Part shown: in pieces, positions 44,238-54,575 of the stretch
Position numbering within the stretch: the stretch's first letter is position 1
How the letters are laid out: the number at the start of each line of letters is the position of its first letter
Source of the DNA: Muribaculum intestinale
GTDB lineage: Bacteria; Bacteroidota; Bacteroidia; Bacteroidales; Muribaculaceae
Direction of reading: 5' to 3'
NCBI RefSeq assembly: GCF_002201515.1
Contig: NZ_CP021421.1
Coordinates: 372,001 to 436,000 of the forward strand
DNA: 64,000 nt
Made by a program: the position numbers and the translations under genes
The notes under the pieces: model-generated
Databases searched by the model: none
What the model saw: the letters and a program-made list of their open reading frames with translations, nothing else
Told to the model about the DNA's origin: nothing

Positions 44238-46916
44238 CTATCGGGCCGATTCCTTTATTTTGTCGCTGACAAGGCGGTTGAAGTCGCCGGCCTCAATCAG
44301 GGCTTCCGCAGTGAGGTGCATACGATAACGCCAATAGTGGCGCGGATTGGCCGGAATATTTATCAGTTCCTCGCGCGGGTCCTGACGGCGAAGCTCGCCC
44401 GACATCGACAGCCAGTCCTGAAGGGGGAATATGGCAAGCATCGACGGCGACTTGAGATTGAGCGCCAGTATCTTCTCGCATATCCACGGCTCGGCGTACA
44501 TCGGAGCCGCCCCCTGCTCTCCGAGCACATCGTTGAAATAGCACTGTGTCACTTCCCGGTCTTCTTCCCACCACTGTCGTATGCCGCCCATATCGTGGGT
44601 AGATGTAGTGCATACCGACAGATACGGATATCCCCATGTGTTGCCGAATCTGGCTTGCGGATCCTTAGGCATACGCTGTATCTCAAGCGACAGCATCTGC
44701 AGTCGGTCCATAACGGCGGGCACACAGTCGGGAATCATGCCGAGATCCTCGGCGCAGGTAAGCATCGATGTGGCGTCGAGCAGCGGAGGGAGCTTCCACA
44801 TGGCCTTGCCGTACCAGAAATCGTTGTGGCGCCTGTAGTAGAAATCATTGTACAGACGGTTGAAGCACCACTTCTCATAGTCGGTAAGCGAGCGGTAGGC
44901 ATATGTGTTCTGCGCGGCAATACGCGGGTGGTACTTGCCCTTCTCATACGGGTCTTCGATAAACAATACCTCGTCAATCAGGCCAAGCAGAGCATTGCAC
45001 AGACGGTTGTTCTTGTCATTCTTCTCCTCTGCGGCAAAGTAGTCGGCCACCTTGCGCTGGGTGTCAAACTCCGGACGCAGACTGTAGCGTTCATAGCCGG
45101 AGTCGAGCAGGAATCGCTTGCGGGCTTCGTCAGTGTATTCTCCGAAGAAATCGTAGAGGAAGTAGTCGCAGATAAACGGTCTGGTCTGCATATCCACATT
45201 AATCCAGAAGTCGTAGTTGTGGCGCAGCTCGTCGGGCGTGAAAGGCATCGCCGGATTAAATATGCCGAGCAGCCCGTGGACGGCATCCATCGGTATCTGC
45301 CATATACGGAAGAATCCAAGCACATGGTCGATGCGGTAAGCGTCGAAATAATCGGCCATCTTGCGGAAACGCGCCTTCCACCATGCAAATCCGTCGCGGG
45401 CCATCTCCTCCCAGTTGTAGGTAGGGAATCCCCAGTTTTGGCCAAGCACCGAGAAATCATCCGGCGGCGCGCCGGCCTGGCAGTCCATATTATAGAGACG
45501 CGGATTTATCCATGCATCGGCGCTGTCGCGCGATATGCCGATAGGTATGTCGCCCTTGAAGGCCACACCCTTCGAACGGGCATAATCGTGGACGGCACGC
45601 ATCTGCCGGTCAAGATGATACTGCACGTAGCACACAAAGTCGACATCCTCCTTATGCGCGGCCATAAACTCCTCGACCATAGCGGCATCGTATACGGCAT
45701 AGTTGCCCCACTTGCTGAAATCGGGAGTGCCGTTGATGTCGCGCAGCACACAGAACGCGGCATACGGACGCAGCCAGTCGCCGTTGATACGGCAGAATTC
45801 CCGGAACGATTCGCTGTCGAGTGTGTCACGGCCCTGTTCGGCAAAAATTTCGCGCATGTATTCGTTTTTGGCGTTGTTGACACGCTCGTACTCCACCGTG
45901 GGACTTGCGTTGAGCTCGCGGCGAAGGTCTTCGTAGTATTGCATACGTCCTTTGTCGCTAAGACGTCCGAGCTGCTCCAGACGCATATACATGGGATGAA
46001 GCGCAAAAGTAGAGCAGGCGTTGTAGGGATAAGAGTCGGTCCACGTATGGGTCATTGTGGTATCGTTGATAGGGAGTATCTGAAGGAACTTCTGCCCTGT
46101 AGCCACTGCCCAGTCGACCATCTTCATAAGGTCGAAGAAATCGCCCACACCGAAATCCTCCTCTGTGCGCACGGAGAATGTAGGTATGGCCACACCGGCG
46201 CAACGCCATGCCGGACGGGGGTTGACCATACGCTGTCCGAGCACCATCAGGGCATCATGCTTGTGGGCGGGCACAATGTTCATCACTCTGTTGTCGCCAC
46301 CCTCCCAGGCCTTCAGTTCATGAGTGGCGCGGTCGAGAATCACAAACTTGTATCTGAAGGGCAACGACACCTCACGCAGGTCGATGCTTGCCGTCCAGCG
46401 GGGGAAATCATGGTCATTCATTACAAGGGCACCGTCCGGATTCCAGGCGCCAAGCGTCTCGTCATCGCCGCATATGGCCACTACTTCATCGGAAGCCACC
46501 ATAGGGGCCTCGACATCGATAGTGACAGTCCCGCCGGTGACGGGCAACAGCAGGTCGCGGTTGTCGCGGCGGTTCATGCACTCGGTAAATACCGAGGAAT
46601 AATATGATTTTTCGACTGGCTGATCGCTCCAGTGGTCGTAAATCTCATATCCCGGTATATCAATCCCGGGCACAAAGCGGTGAGGTGCGCCCCATTCGCG
46701 GCGCACGTAGCCGTTGTCGTGGCGCACGATGTAGCGGTATTCAAACTCCCCGGTATCATCAGGAAGGTCTATTTCAAATGTCCAGCGCCCTACGCCGTCC
46801 ATTTCAAGTTTTCGGGCAGCCTCTTCATTTCCGCCTCCGAGAGCCGGGCATGTCCCTACTATGTAGAGCCACTCGCCCCAGCTGGTGCGGTAGTCGATGT
46901 TGAAGTTTAATTTCAT
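44238..46916 (-). CDS. malQ: 4-alpha-glucanotransferase with two CBM20 domains
   Basis: An 892-residue amylomaltase (GH77). Two starch-binding CBM20 modules (about 1-125 and 130-250) precede the catalytic barrel. Visible GH77 elements: AYRIDHVLGFFRIW with the nucleophile aspartate, CAEDLGMIP with the acid/base glutamate, and STHDMGGIRQW. It moves alpha-1,4-glucan segments between chains and releases glucose. The CBM20 pair resembles plant DPE2 and the long Bacteroidetes forms. It is about 4.4 kb from the glycogen cluster, on the opposite strand. No signal peptide, so cytoplasmic. Confidence 0.94.
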   Translation of the reverse strand: MKLNFNIDYRTSWGEWLYIVGTCPALGGGNEEAARKLEMDGVGRWTFEIDLPDDTGEFEYRYIVRHDNGYVRREWGAPHRFVPGIDIPGYEIYDHWSDQPVEKSYYSSVFTECMNRRDNRDLLLPVTGGTVTIDVEAPMVASDEVVAICGDDETLGAWNPDGALVMNDHDFPRWTASIDLREVSLPFRYKFVILDRATHELKAWEGGDNRVMNIVPAHKHDALMVLGQRMVNPRPAWRCAGVAIPTFSVRTEEDFGVGDFFDLMKMVDWAVATGQKFLQILPINDTTMTHTWTDSYPYNACSTFALHPMYMRLEQLGRLSDKGRMQYYEDLRRELNASPTVEYERVNNAKNEYMREIFAEQGRDTLDSESFREFCRINGDWLRPYAAFCVLRDINGTPDFSKWGNYAVYDAAMVEEFMAAHKEDVDFVCYVQYHLDRQMRAVHDYARSKGVAFKGDIPIGISRDSADAWINPRLYNMDCQAGAPPDDFSVLGQNWGFPTYNWEEMARDGFAWWKARFRKMADYFDAYRIDHVLGFFRIWQIPMDAVHGLLGIFNPAMPFTPDELRHNYDFWINVDMQTRPFICDYFLYDFFGEYTDEARKRFLLDSGYERYSLRPEFDTQRKVADYFAAEEKNDKNNRLCNALLGLIDEVLFIEDPYEKGKYHPRIAAQNTYAYRSLTDYEKWCFNRLYNDFYYRRHNDFWYGKAMWKLPPLLDATSMLTCAEDLGMIPDCVPAVMDRLQMLSLEIQRMPKDPQARFGNTWGYPYLSVCTTSTHDMGGIRQWWEEDREVTQCYFNDVLGEQGAAPMYAEPWICEKILALNLKSPSMLAIFPLQDWLSMSGELRRQDPREELINIPANPRHYWRYRMHLTAEALIEAGDFNRLVSDKIKESAR

Positions 46917-47102
46917 GCTATCTTGGTTATTCGGTTTCGTTCTATCTTCAGAATCAGGTATGATGCGGAGGAATACCGACGTATCCTCCCCTACTTAATA
47001 AGTAAGAAATCTCGGGTAAAGTTAATGAAAAATCGGGAATTAACGTGTTTTAAGGAAAAAATATTACCAACCGATTTCCAGTGATTAACCGTCAAATATT
47101 CG

Positions 47103-47110
47103 TATCTTTG
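47103..47110 (+). promoter_or_regulatory. -7 box of GH20 gene
   Basis: TATCTTTG, exact consensus, 23 bases before the ATG. The -33 region is unclear. Confidence 0.65.
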
Positions 47111-47133
47111 CCCCTGAATCAATTTCTGACCCG

Positions 47134-48966
47134 ATGAAACACATTATCACACTAATTCTGGCTGTCATGGCCATGTCCGTAAGAATCGCCGCTTCAGTCG
47201 AGCAGAGTCTTTCTCTGATTCCACAGCCACGGGAGATAAAGTGGATTGGCCAAACAGCCACACTCCCGGAAGATACCGTGCCTGAAATCAGAATCGCAGC
47301 CGGAACAATCGCGGGATACGATTCGCCGGAAGCATATAGAATCACAATAACTCCGGACAACATATCAATAGATGCCAACAGCGGACAAGGCGCTGTCTGG
47401 GCCCGACAGACATTGAGACAGCTCAGATATCCGGACGGCACATATCCCCGGGTACAGATAGTCGATGCTCCCGAATTTCCGATACGTGGATTTATGTATG
47501 ACGACGGACGCAACTTTGCCGGTATCGGACGTATCAAAATTTATATTGACCTTATGTCGGCCTATAAGCTCAACGTATTCCAGTGGCACCTGACCGACAA
47601 ACCTGCCTGGCGTATAGAATGCAGAGCATACCCACGGCTCAACGATGGCAGATTCCAGCGGCCGGGCCGGGACCAGGGCAAGTTCTACACATACGATGAA
47701 ATACGCGATGTGATTGAATATGCACGCCAGCGAGGCATAACGGTCATACCCGAAATCGACATGCCCGGCCACAGCGACTACTTCCAGACAACATTCGGAA
47801 TACCGATGGACAGCGGGGAAGGCATGAATATACTTGAGGACTGTATTGACGAATTCTGTCGTGAGATTCCGGCTGAATCATGCCCGTATATACATATCGG
47901 GTCAGATGAAGTACATATCAATGATGCCGGGGGGTTCATGAGATGGGCGCAGGATGTCATCGGCCGGCATGGACGCCGTGCGCTTGTTTGGGATCCGGGA
48001 CTACCAGCCGACAGCCTGACCATACGCCAGTTCTGGAGAGAAGGGCGGCCGAACGATCTGGAATACCCAAAAGGTGTGCCGTTTGTCGATTCCGGGATGG
48101 GATACCTTAACAACTATGACCCGCTGCTCTCACCGTTCAAGATATATTTCCACCCATTGTGTGGAACCGGAAGCTCCGACCGGCACAGACTTGGAGGTAT
48201 CATATGCCTCTGGAATGATGTGCGTGTGGCCGACAAAAACCTTACCGCAATACACAACGGTATGCCCGGAGGCATTATGGCATTCAGCGAAAGAGCATGG
48301 CGTGGCGGCGACATCGCCACATGCGACCACGGCCCTTACGGCACAGTCATACCCCGGCATGACGAGGCCGGCATGAAAGGGTTCGAAGAGTTCCAGAAGC
48401 GGATGGCCAACCACAAAGAACGCTTTCTGAAAAAAGAAATGTCATACTGGACACCTTTACATGCGTCGGAATGGCATGTGGAGATAACCGGTGATTCAAT
48501 CAGCCGGAAATTCACGGCATACGGCGATGTGCTCGATCTCGATGCGCTGTGTGCGTCTCATGGCATATCAGCAGCGGCGCCTGTCACATGCCGCATAAGC
48601 CGAGACATCGTAAGCGACACTGATACGGTACGTTATTTCAAGATAGGATTCGAGGCCCCGGCCCGATCCAACCGCAACTCCGATGGTGTTGCAGCCATTG
48701 GAAAATGGCCGAACTTCGGCGAGGTGACTGTAAACGGAGTTCCCGTCGCTCCTCCTCACTGGAAAGAGCCCGGTGCATACCGTTACCATTATAATACCTG
48801 GGCGAGACTCGAAGAGGAACTCCCATATACAGATGAACAATTATACTGGATGCGCGACCCTGTTCCCGTCACCCTTAACAAAGGTAAAAATACAGTAACG
48901 CTTACTCTGCGCCGACATTTCAAAGGACAACATTTTCAGGCCGCTTTTATCGAAGCGCCGATGTAA
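47134..48966 (+). CDS. Exported GH20 beta-N-acetylhexosaminidase
   Basis: A 610-residue protein with a signal peptide (about 1-21). An N-terminal GH20b domain (about 22-110) precedes the GH20 barrel, with FMYDDGRNF, FQWHLTDKPAWRIE and HIGSDEVH; D258-E259 is the catalytic pair. It removes terminal GlcNAc or GalNAc from glycans, probably host mucin. The C-terminal ~150 residues are strand-rich, possibly carbohydrate-binding. Its neighbours (malQ divergent, EamA transporter downstream) do not form a polysaccharide locus. Confidence 0.93.
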   Translation: MKHIITLILAVMAMSVRIAASVEQSLSLIPQPREIKWIGQTATLPEDTVPEIRIAAGTIAGYDSPEAYRITITPDNISIDANSGQGAVWARQTLRQLRYPDGTYPRVQIVDAPEFPIRGFMYDDGRNFAGIGRIKIYIDLMSAYKLNVFQWHLTDKPAWRIECRAYPRLNDGRFQRPGRDQGKFYTYDEIRDVIEYARQRGITVIPEIDMPGHSDYFQTTFGIPMDSGEGMNILEDCIDEFCREIPAESCPYIHIGSDEVHINDAGGFMRWAQDVIGRHGRRALVWDPGLPADSLTIRQFWREGRPNDLEYPKGVPFVDSGMGYLNNYDPLLSPFKIYFHPLCGTGSSDRHRLGGIICLWNDVRVADKNLTAIHNGMPGGIMAFSERAWRGGDIATCDHGPYGTVIPRHDEAGMKGFEEFQKRMANHKERFLKKEMSYWTPLHASEWHVEITGDSISRKFTAYGDVLDLDALCASHGISAAAPVTCRISRDIVSDTDTVRYFKIGFEAPARSNRNSDGVAAIGKWPNFGEVTVNGVPVAPPHWKEPGAYRYHYNTWARLEEELPYTDEQLYWMRDPVPVTLNKGKNTVTLTLRRHFKGQHFQAAFIEAPM

Positions 48967-49003
48967 CGTCAATGACAATCGAAAAGAAACCAGCGTGCCG
49001 TCT

Positions 49004-49951
49004 ATGATACAGATTTCAAACAAGACAAAAGGATACATTTGCGCCGCAGTCGCGGCCTGCACCTATGGCATCAACCCGTTGCTGACCCTGCCGCTCTATG
49101 CGCGCGGCATGAATGCCGACAGTGTGCTATTCTTCCGCTACGGATTTGCAGGCCTGATGCTCTTGGGCCTGATGCTGGTGATGCACAAGCCTCTACGATT
49201 GCCCCGCCGGCAGATTCCGATGATGATAGTGGCGGCAATACTGATGGCGTTGTCATCACTGCTGCTATTCGAGGCCTACAATTATATGGATGTGGGGATA
49301 GCCTCCACACTGCTGTTTGTATATCCTGTGATGGTGGCCATAATCAATACGATATTCTACCGCGAGCGACTATCGGCTGTCACCATATCGGCTATAGCGA
49401 TGGCTACCGCCGGCATCATGCTGCTGTACGAGGGCGACGGCACTGCCACGCTTAATATCACCGGTACCGCTCTTGTGTTGCTTGCCGCCCTGTCGTATTC
49501 CATATATATGGTGGCCGTCAACCGCACAAGCCTATGCAAAGTAGAGTCGATGGCGCTTACGTTCTATTCCGTAGGGATAGGCATAGTGGTATTCATTGCC
49601 GGCATGGCATGGAACGGATTCACTCCAGTGACCGGTGCGCTGGGTTGGACATGTGTGCTGTCGCTGGCACTGTTCCCCACCATAATATCGCTTGTTACAA
49701 TGGTAATCGCCATCCACAATATAGGCTCGACTCCGACAGCTATACTTGGCGCACTCGAGCCAGTGACGGCCCTCGTAATAGGAGTATGCGTGTTCGGCGA
49801 ACGCCTGAGCTTCGGAGCCTGTGTCGGAATAGTGCTTGTGGTAGGGTCTGTCACCATGCTTATAGCAGCCCGCCCCGCCGCACGCCTGGTAAAACAGTTT
49901 ATCCACTCCCACCATTTCCATCTTCTCCACCACAACCATACCGCCGGATAA
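49004..49951 (+). CDS. EamA/DMT-family transporter
   Basis: A 315-residue protein with ten hydrophobic helices in two repeated halves (EamA pattern; YGINPLLTLPLY and FRYGFAGLMLLGLML in the first, SIYMVAVNRTSL and GALEPVTALVIGVCVFGE in the second). Probably exports or imports a small metabolite; the substrate is unknown. The ATG at 49004 is preferred to a GTG nine bases upstream. Confidence 0.88.
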   Translation: MIQISNKTKGYICAAVAACTYGINPLLTLPLYARGMNADSVLFFRYGFAGLMLLGLMLVMHKPLRLPRRQIPMMIVAAILMALSSLLLFEAYNYMDVGIASTLLFVYPVMVAIINTIFYRERLSAVTISAIAMATAGIMLLYEGDGTATLNITGTALVLLAALSYSIYMVAVNRTSLCKVESMALTFYSVGIGIVVFIAGMAWNGFTPVTGALGWTCVLSLALFPTIISLVTMVIAIHNIGSTPTAILGALEPVTALVIGVCVFGERLSFGACVGIVLVVGSVTMLIAARPAARLVKQFIHSHHFHLLHHNHTAG

Positions 49952-50018
49952 TAGCGCTGACCGCAAATATGTCTGCGGAAAACCTACCCGATTGTAGTAA
50001 AATTTGGAGGGAATTCGC

Positions 50019-50026
50019 TAAATTTG
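50019..50026 (+). promoter_or_regulatory. -7 box of lipid kinase gene
   Basis: TAAATTTG matches TAnnTTTG and lies 37 bases before the ATG. Confidence 0.45.
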
Positions 50027-50063
50027 CAAAGTAACACACTCCAAACTCCACCCTACAGAAACG

Positions 50064-51041
50064 ATGGAAGCAACCAATCGCCGCCTCCTGCTCATAATCA
50101 ACCCGATATCCGGACTCGGAAGCAAAGAGACTTTCGAGCCTCTCGTGCGTAAGACTCTCGAGCCAATCGGCTATGAAGTAAAGACAGTATACACATGTGC
50201 GCGGGGCGACGCCACACGGCTCGCCCGTCAGGCTGTAAAAGAAGGATATTATGGAGTACTGGCCGCCGGCGGCGACGGTACGGTAAACGAAACCGCACGC
50301 GCCCTCTGCCATACCGACACGATACTCGGCATAATACCCTGCGGCTCGGGCAACGGTCTGGCTCGCCATCTTGGCATACCTATCGACCCGGCCTCTGCCG
50401 TGCGCATAATCGCCGAGGGCCATGTGACGGAGAGCGACTTCGGCGCTGTCAACGGGCGCCCGTTCTTCTGCACCTTCGGTGTAGGCTTCGATGCCGCAGT
50501 AAGCTCCAACTTCGCACGCCAGCACCGCCGCGGCCCCTTGACATATATAAGGAGCACGATAGCGGAATACATAAAGTTTCATCCACAGGTGTATACCGTA
50601 AGCGCCAACGGACATGTACTCACCGAGAAGGCATTCCTGATAGCCGTGTGCAACGCCTCCCAGTATGGCAACAACGCCTATATAGCCCCGCGCGCGTCGA
50701 TTACCGACGGCGAACTCGACATAACCATCATACACGCCGGCAATCCGCTCGATACGGCGATGGTGGGCATGGATTTGTTTACCGGCTACATCAACCAGAA
50801 CACCCTGATACATTCGTTCCGCGCACCGGCAGCCGTAATCTACCGTCAGCAGACGGGTCCGGCTCATCTCGACGGCGAACCGCTGACAATCGACGACACG
50901 ATGGAAATAAAATGTCATCCCGCCGGATTGCGGATTTTCACACCCGAACAGGAGGTAGTGTTCCGTCCGCTGATTACACCGATAGAAAATGCCGCAAGAG
51001 ACATTGCATGTTCTGTAACACGGCTTTTTAACAGAAAATAA
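50064..51041 (+). CDS. Diacylglycerol kinase-family lipid kinase
   Basis: A 325-residue YegS/DagK-type protein. LLLIINPISGLGS and the nucleotide-binding AAGGDGTVNETARAL are conserved, as are PCGSGNGLARHLG and FGVGFDA. It phosphorylates diacylglycerol or a sphingoid lipid; Bacteroidales make sphingolipids, so a long-chain-base substrate is possible but unproven. Cytoplasmic or membrane-associated. A strong terminator follows. Confidence 0.9.
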   Translation: MEATNRRLLLIINPISGLGSKETFEPLVRKTLEPIGYEVKTVYTCARGDATRLARQAVKEGYYGVLAAGGDGTVNETARALCHTDTILGIIPCGSGNGLARHLGIPIDPASAVRIIAEGHVTESDFGAVNGRPFFCTFGVGFDAAVSSNFARQHRRGPLTYIRSTIAEYIKFHPQVYTVSANGHVLTEKAFLIAVCNASQYGNNAYIAPRASITDGELDITIIHAGNPLDTAMVGMDLFTGYINQNTLIHSFRAPAAVIYRQQTGPAHLDGEPLTIDDTMEIKCHPAGLRIFTPEQEVVFRPLITPIENAARDIACSVTRLFNRK

Positions 51042-51048
51042 GCATCTG

Positions 51049-51081
51049 AAAAGCGCAAATTCCTCCGGAAAATGCGCTTTT
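51049..51081 (+). terminator. Intrinsic terminator after lipid kinase gene
   Basis: AAAAGCGCA (51049-51057) and TGCGCTTTT (51073-51081) form the stem, followed by TAATTTTTTTT. Textbook rho-independent form. Confidence 0.9.
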
Positions 51082-51306
51082 TAATTTTTTTTGCCGGATT
51101 TTTTGCATATGCGGCGAAAAAATTGTAACATTGTGAAATCAAAATATAGTATACACCGCAACAGGGTATAATCTCTCGTCCCCTCGAAGCTCTCCATCAA
51201 AACAGAGTACGCTGAAAATCTATAACCATACCAATACCGATTGTATTTATTCTCTGTACTCCCTGACTTTAGAAATCTAAAACTAAAATTCTAACCATAT
51301 CACCAA

Positions 51307-53250
51307 ATGAGTTATCTTAAATTTGATAAAAACCTCATGATTAACTTGGAGCAGTCGCTCAATAAAGAGATGCTCCGTACGAATCAGGCCGGCGCTTATC
51401 ACTGCTCATCGATTGTAGGGTGCAACACCCGCAAGCAGCATGGACTTCTGGTGATTCCGATTCCCGAGCTCGGCAACAAAAACTTTGTGATGCTGTCGTC
51501 GCTCGATGAAACGGTAATCCAGCACGGCGCACCATTCAATCTCGGACTCCACCGCTATCAGGGAGGTGTATACAGTCCAAACGGACACAAGTATATCCGC
51601 GAATACGACTGTGAGACAGTGCCCCGCACCACATACCGCGTAGGTGGTGTGATTCTTACCAAAGAAGCCGTATTTATCTCGCAGGAAAACCGTATACTCA
51701 TCCGATACACTCTTGTCGACGCCCACTCCGACACCACGCTCCAGTTCCGCCCGTTCCTTGCATTCCGCGAAGCCAACGACCTGGTGGTACAGAACAACCG
51801 CCTCAACCAGGACTTCACCGAAGTGGACAACGGCGTAGGCTTCTGTCTGTATCCCGGATTTCCGACGCTGTACATGCAGTTCAGCCAGAAAGCCAAATGG
51901 GTCAGCAACCCCAACTGGTACAACGGCATCGAATACATCAAGGACCTTGAAAGAGGTATCCCCTACACCGAAGATCTCTGGGTGCCCGGATACTTCGAGA
52001 TACCCATAAAGAAGGGCGAGTCGATTATCTTCTCGGCCGGAACAAGCGAGGTAAAACACCGTTCGCTCAGCAAACTGTACGAAACAGAAATAGCAGGCCG
52101 CACACGCCGCACATCGTTCTATAACTGCCTGAAGAACGCGGCCAAGCAGTTCTATATAAAGGAAGGCAAAGAGATGTACCTCACCTCGGGATATCCGTGG
52201 GGCTCAATACGCGCACGCGACACATTCATGGCGCTACCGGGCTGCACGCTTGCCATTGACCATCTCGACGATTACCATGCTATCATGGGCACTATCCTCA
52301 AGGCGCTCAACAACTATATCGACAACGAGATGCTCGACGAGCGTATCCATGGCATCGACCTTCCCGACATACCCCTGTGGTGCATATGGGCCATACAGCA
52401 GTATGCCCGCTACCAGGGTATCGAGGCCGCCAGAAAAGAGTATCTGCCCGAAGTGGCGCGCATACTCGACTGGATTATAGCCGGCGGACATCCCAACCTC
52501 GCCGTGGAGACCAACGGACTGGTTGGCACTACCGGCACCAACACTCCGGTATCGTGGATGAACGCCACCTCAAATGGCTGGCCGCTGATACCGCGCACCG
52601 GACTGCTTGTCGAGTTCAACGCATTATGGTACAACGCTCTGATGTTTGCCTCGGCGCTTGCCGCCGATGTGCCCGGCTACGAAAAACGCCGCGACGAATG
52701 GACTACCCTCGCCGACGAGGCAAAGCCCGCATTCATCGACACATTCCTCAACGAGCACGGCTACCTCTATGATTATGTCAACGGCACATACGCCGACCCG
52801 TCGGTACGCCCGAATATGGCTGTGGCCATCGGACTCGACTACTCCCCGCTCGACCGTCGCCAGCGCAAGGGTGTGCTCGACGTCGTGACCCGCGAGCTGC
52901 TGACGCCAAAGGGTCTGCGCACACTGTCGCCCAAGAGCTACGGTTACCGTCCGTTCTATGTAGGCTCGCCTCAGGAGCGCGAACAGGCCTACCACAACGG
53001 CCCAGCCCGCCCATGGCTCATAGGAGCCTATGCCGACGCCTATCTGAAGGTCTACGGCCACTCGGGTGTAGGATATATCGACCGCATGCTCATTGGCTTC
53101 GAGGACGAGATGAGCCAGAACTGCATCGGCTCCGTATCGCAGATGTACGACGGCAACCCGCCATACAGCGGCCACGGAGCGATATCACAGGTATCCAACG
53201 TAGCCGAAGTGCTCCGCACTCTCCGCACTCTCAAAAAGTTAAACATGTAA
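51307..53250 (+). CDS. Glycogen debranching enzyme (amylo-alpha-1,6-glucosidase)
   Basis: A 647-residue cytoplasmic enzyme: an N-terminal GDE_N domain (about 1-240; SSIVGCNTRKQHGLLV) and an (alpha/alpha)6 GDE_C domain (260-647; LTSGYPWGSIRARDTFMALPG). It cleaves alpha-1,6 branches of glycogen. It starts the GDE-GT-GH57 unit, 12 bases before the glycosyltransferase gene. Upstream the 220 bases after the terminator hold no clear consensus promoter. Confidence 0.94.
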   Translation: MSYLKFDKNLMINLEQSLNKEMLRTNQAGAYHCSSIVGCNTRKQHGLLVIPIPELGNKNFVMLSSLDETVIQHGAPFNLGLHRYQGGVYSPNGHKYIREYDCETVPRTTYRVGGVILTKEAVFISQENRILIRYTLVDAHSDTTLQFRPFLAFREANDLVVQNNRLNQDFTEVDNGVGFCLYPGFPTLYMQFSQKAKWVSNPNWYNGIEYIKDLERGIPYTEDLWVPGYFEIPIKKGESIIFSAGTSEVKHRSLSKLYETEIAGRTRRTSFYNCLKNAAKQFYIKEGKEMYLTSGYPWGSIRARDTFMALPGCTLAIDHLDDYHAIMGTILKALNNYIDNEMLDERIHGIDLPDIPLWCIWAIQQYARYQGIEAARKEYLPEVARILDWIIAGGHPNLAVETNGLVGTTGTNTPVSWMNATSNGWPLIPRTGLLVEFNALWYNALMFASALAADVPGYEKRRDEWTTLADEAKPAFIDTFLNEHGYLYDYVNGTYADPSVRPNMAVAIGLDYSPLDRRQRKGVLDVVTRELLTPKGLRTLSPKSYGYRPFYVGSPQEREQAYHNGPARPWLIGAYADAYLKVYGHSGVGYIDRMLIGFEDEMSQNCIGSVSQMYDGNPPYSGHGAISQVSNVAEVLRTLRTLKKLNM

Positions 53251-53262
53251 TCCCCTCTGCCA

Positions 53263-54522
53263 ATGAAAGCATTAATGTTCGGGTGGGAATTCCCACCTCA
53301 TATCCTCGGCGGTCTGGGCACTGCCAGCTATGGTCTCACCAAAGGCATGTGGGAGTGCGGTGACATGGATATCACCTTCGTCATCCCCAAACCCTGGGGC
53401 GACGAAGACCGCTCATTCGCCAAGATAATCGGAGCGTCGCAGGTGCCTGTAGGATGGCGCGACGTAAGCCGCGAATATGTAGAAAGCCGCATCGGCAATG
53501 TAATGGACCCCGACGAATACTTCCGTCTGCGCGACCATATCTATGCCGACTTCAACTATATGCGCCTCAACGACCTGGGCTGTATAGAATTTTCCGGACG
53601 CTATCCCGATAACCTTCTGGAGGAAATCAACAACTACTCGATATGCGCCGGTGTCATCGCCCGTACCGAGGAGTTTGACGTAATCCACTCCCACGACTGG
53701 CTCACATATCCCGCAGGCATACATGCCAAGCAGGTGACCGGCAAGCCGATGGTAATCCACGTACACGCCACCGACTTCGACCGCTCGCGCGGCAATGTGA
53801 ACCCGACCGTGTTCAACATCGAGCGTGATGGTATGCTCCACGCCGACCACATAATCACGGTAAGTAATCTCACCCGCGCCACGGTAATCGACAAATACGG
53901 CATCGACCCGGCCAAGGTGACTACCGTACACAATGCCGTGACTCCACTGAGCGAGGAGCTGCTCAATGTGAATCCGCCGCGCTGCAAGGAGAAGGTAGTG
54001 ACATTCCTGGGACGTATCACCATGCAGAAAGGTCCGGAATATTTCGTAGAGGCCGCCGCAAAAGTGCTGCGCAACAATCCGCAGGTGCGCTTTGTGATGG
54101 CCGGCAGCGGCGACATGATGGACAAGATGATTGACCTCGCCGCCGCACGAGGTATCGCCGACCGGTTCCACTTCCCCGGATTTCAGAAAGGAAAGCAGGT
54201 ATACGAGATGCTGAAAGCCAGCGATGTCTACATTATGCCTTCGGTGTCCGAGCCGTTTGGAATATCGCCTCTCGAGGCCATGCAGATGGGCGTGCCGTCG
54301 ATTATATCGAAACAGAGCGGATGCGCCGAAATCCTGACCAATGTGATAAAGACCGACTACTGGGACATCGATGCCATGGCCGACGCGATTAACGCTATCG
54401 TAAGCTATCCGGCCATGCACGACCAGCTCAAAGAGGACGGCCTCGCCGAGGTAAACCAGATTACATGGGACAAGGCAGGACAGAAAGTCATCAATATCTA
54501 CAATCAGGTGCTCCACCGCTAA
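53263..54522 (+). CDS. Glycogen/starch synthase-type glycosyltransferase
   Basis: A 419-residue GT-B enzyme with FGWEFPPHILGGLGTA at the N-terminus (the sugar-donor loop of GT4/GT5) and SVSEPFGISPLEAMQMG, the E-x7-E donor-binding motif, near 330. In this context it probably elongates alpha-1,4-glucan. Whether it uses ADP- or UDP-glucose is not evident. Spacing of 12 bases from GDE and 53 bases to GH57 suggests one operon. Confidence 0.9.
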   Translation: MKALMFGWEFPPHILGGLGTASYGLTKGMWECGDMDITFVIPKPWGDEDRSFAKIIGASQVPVGWRDVSREYVESRIGNVMDPDEYFRLRDHIYADFNYMRLNDLGCIEFSGRYPDNLLEEINNYSICAGVIARTEEFDVIHSHDWLTYPAGIHAKQVTGKPMVIHVHATDFDRSRGNVNPTVFNIERDGMLHADHIITVSNLTRATVIDKYGIDPAKVTTVHNAVTPLSEELLNVNPPRCKEKVVTFLGRITMQKGPEYFVEAAAKVLRNNPQVRFVMAGSGDMMDKMIDLAAARGIADRFHFPGFQKGKQVYEMLKASDVYIMPSVSEPFGISPLEAMQMGVPSIISKQSGCAEILTNVIKTDYWDIDAMADAINAIVSYPAMHDQLKEDGLAEVNQITWDKAGQKVINIYNQVLHR

Positions 54523-54575
54523 ACAGAGAATCAATAACAACAAATACCGAATAAATTAAAATACCATATAGGCTT

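Noticed and set aside
44199..46607. 802-residue open frame on the plus strand over malQ
   Set aside because: It lies antisense to a complete GH77 gene with intact motifs; its length is a side effect of G+C-rich codon use. The translation shows no domain.
49899..50918. 339-residue minus-strand open frame over the lipid kinase gene
   Set aside because: Antisense shadow; the plus-strand gene has the GGDGT site.
53413..54543. 376-residue minus-strand open frame over the glycosyltransferase gene
   Set aside because: Antisense shadow of a gene with clear GT motifs; Val/His-rich composition typical of such shadows.
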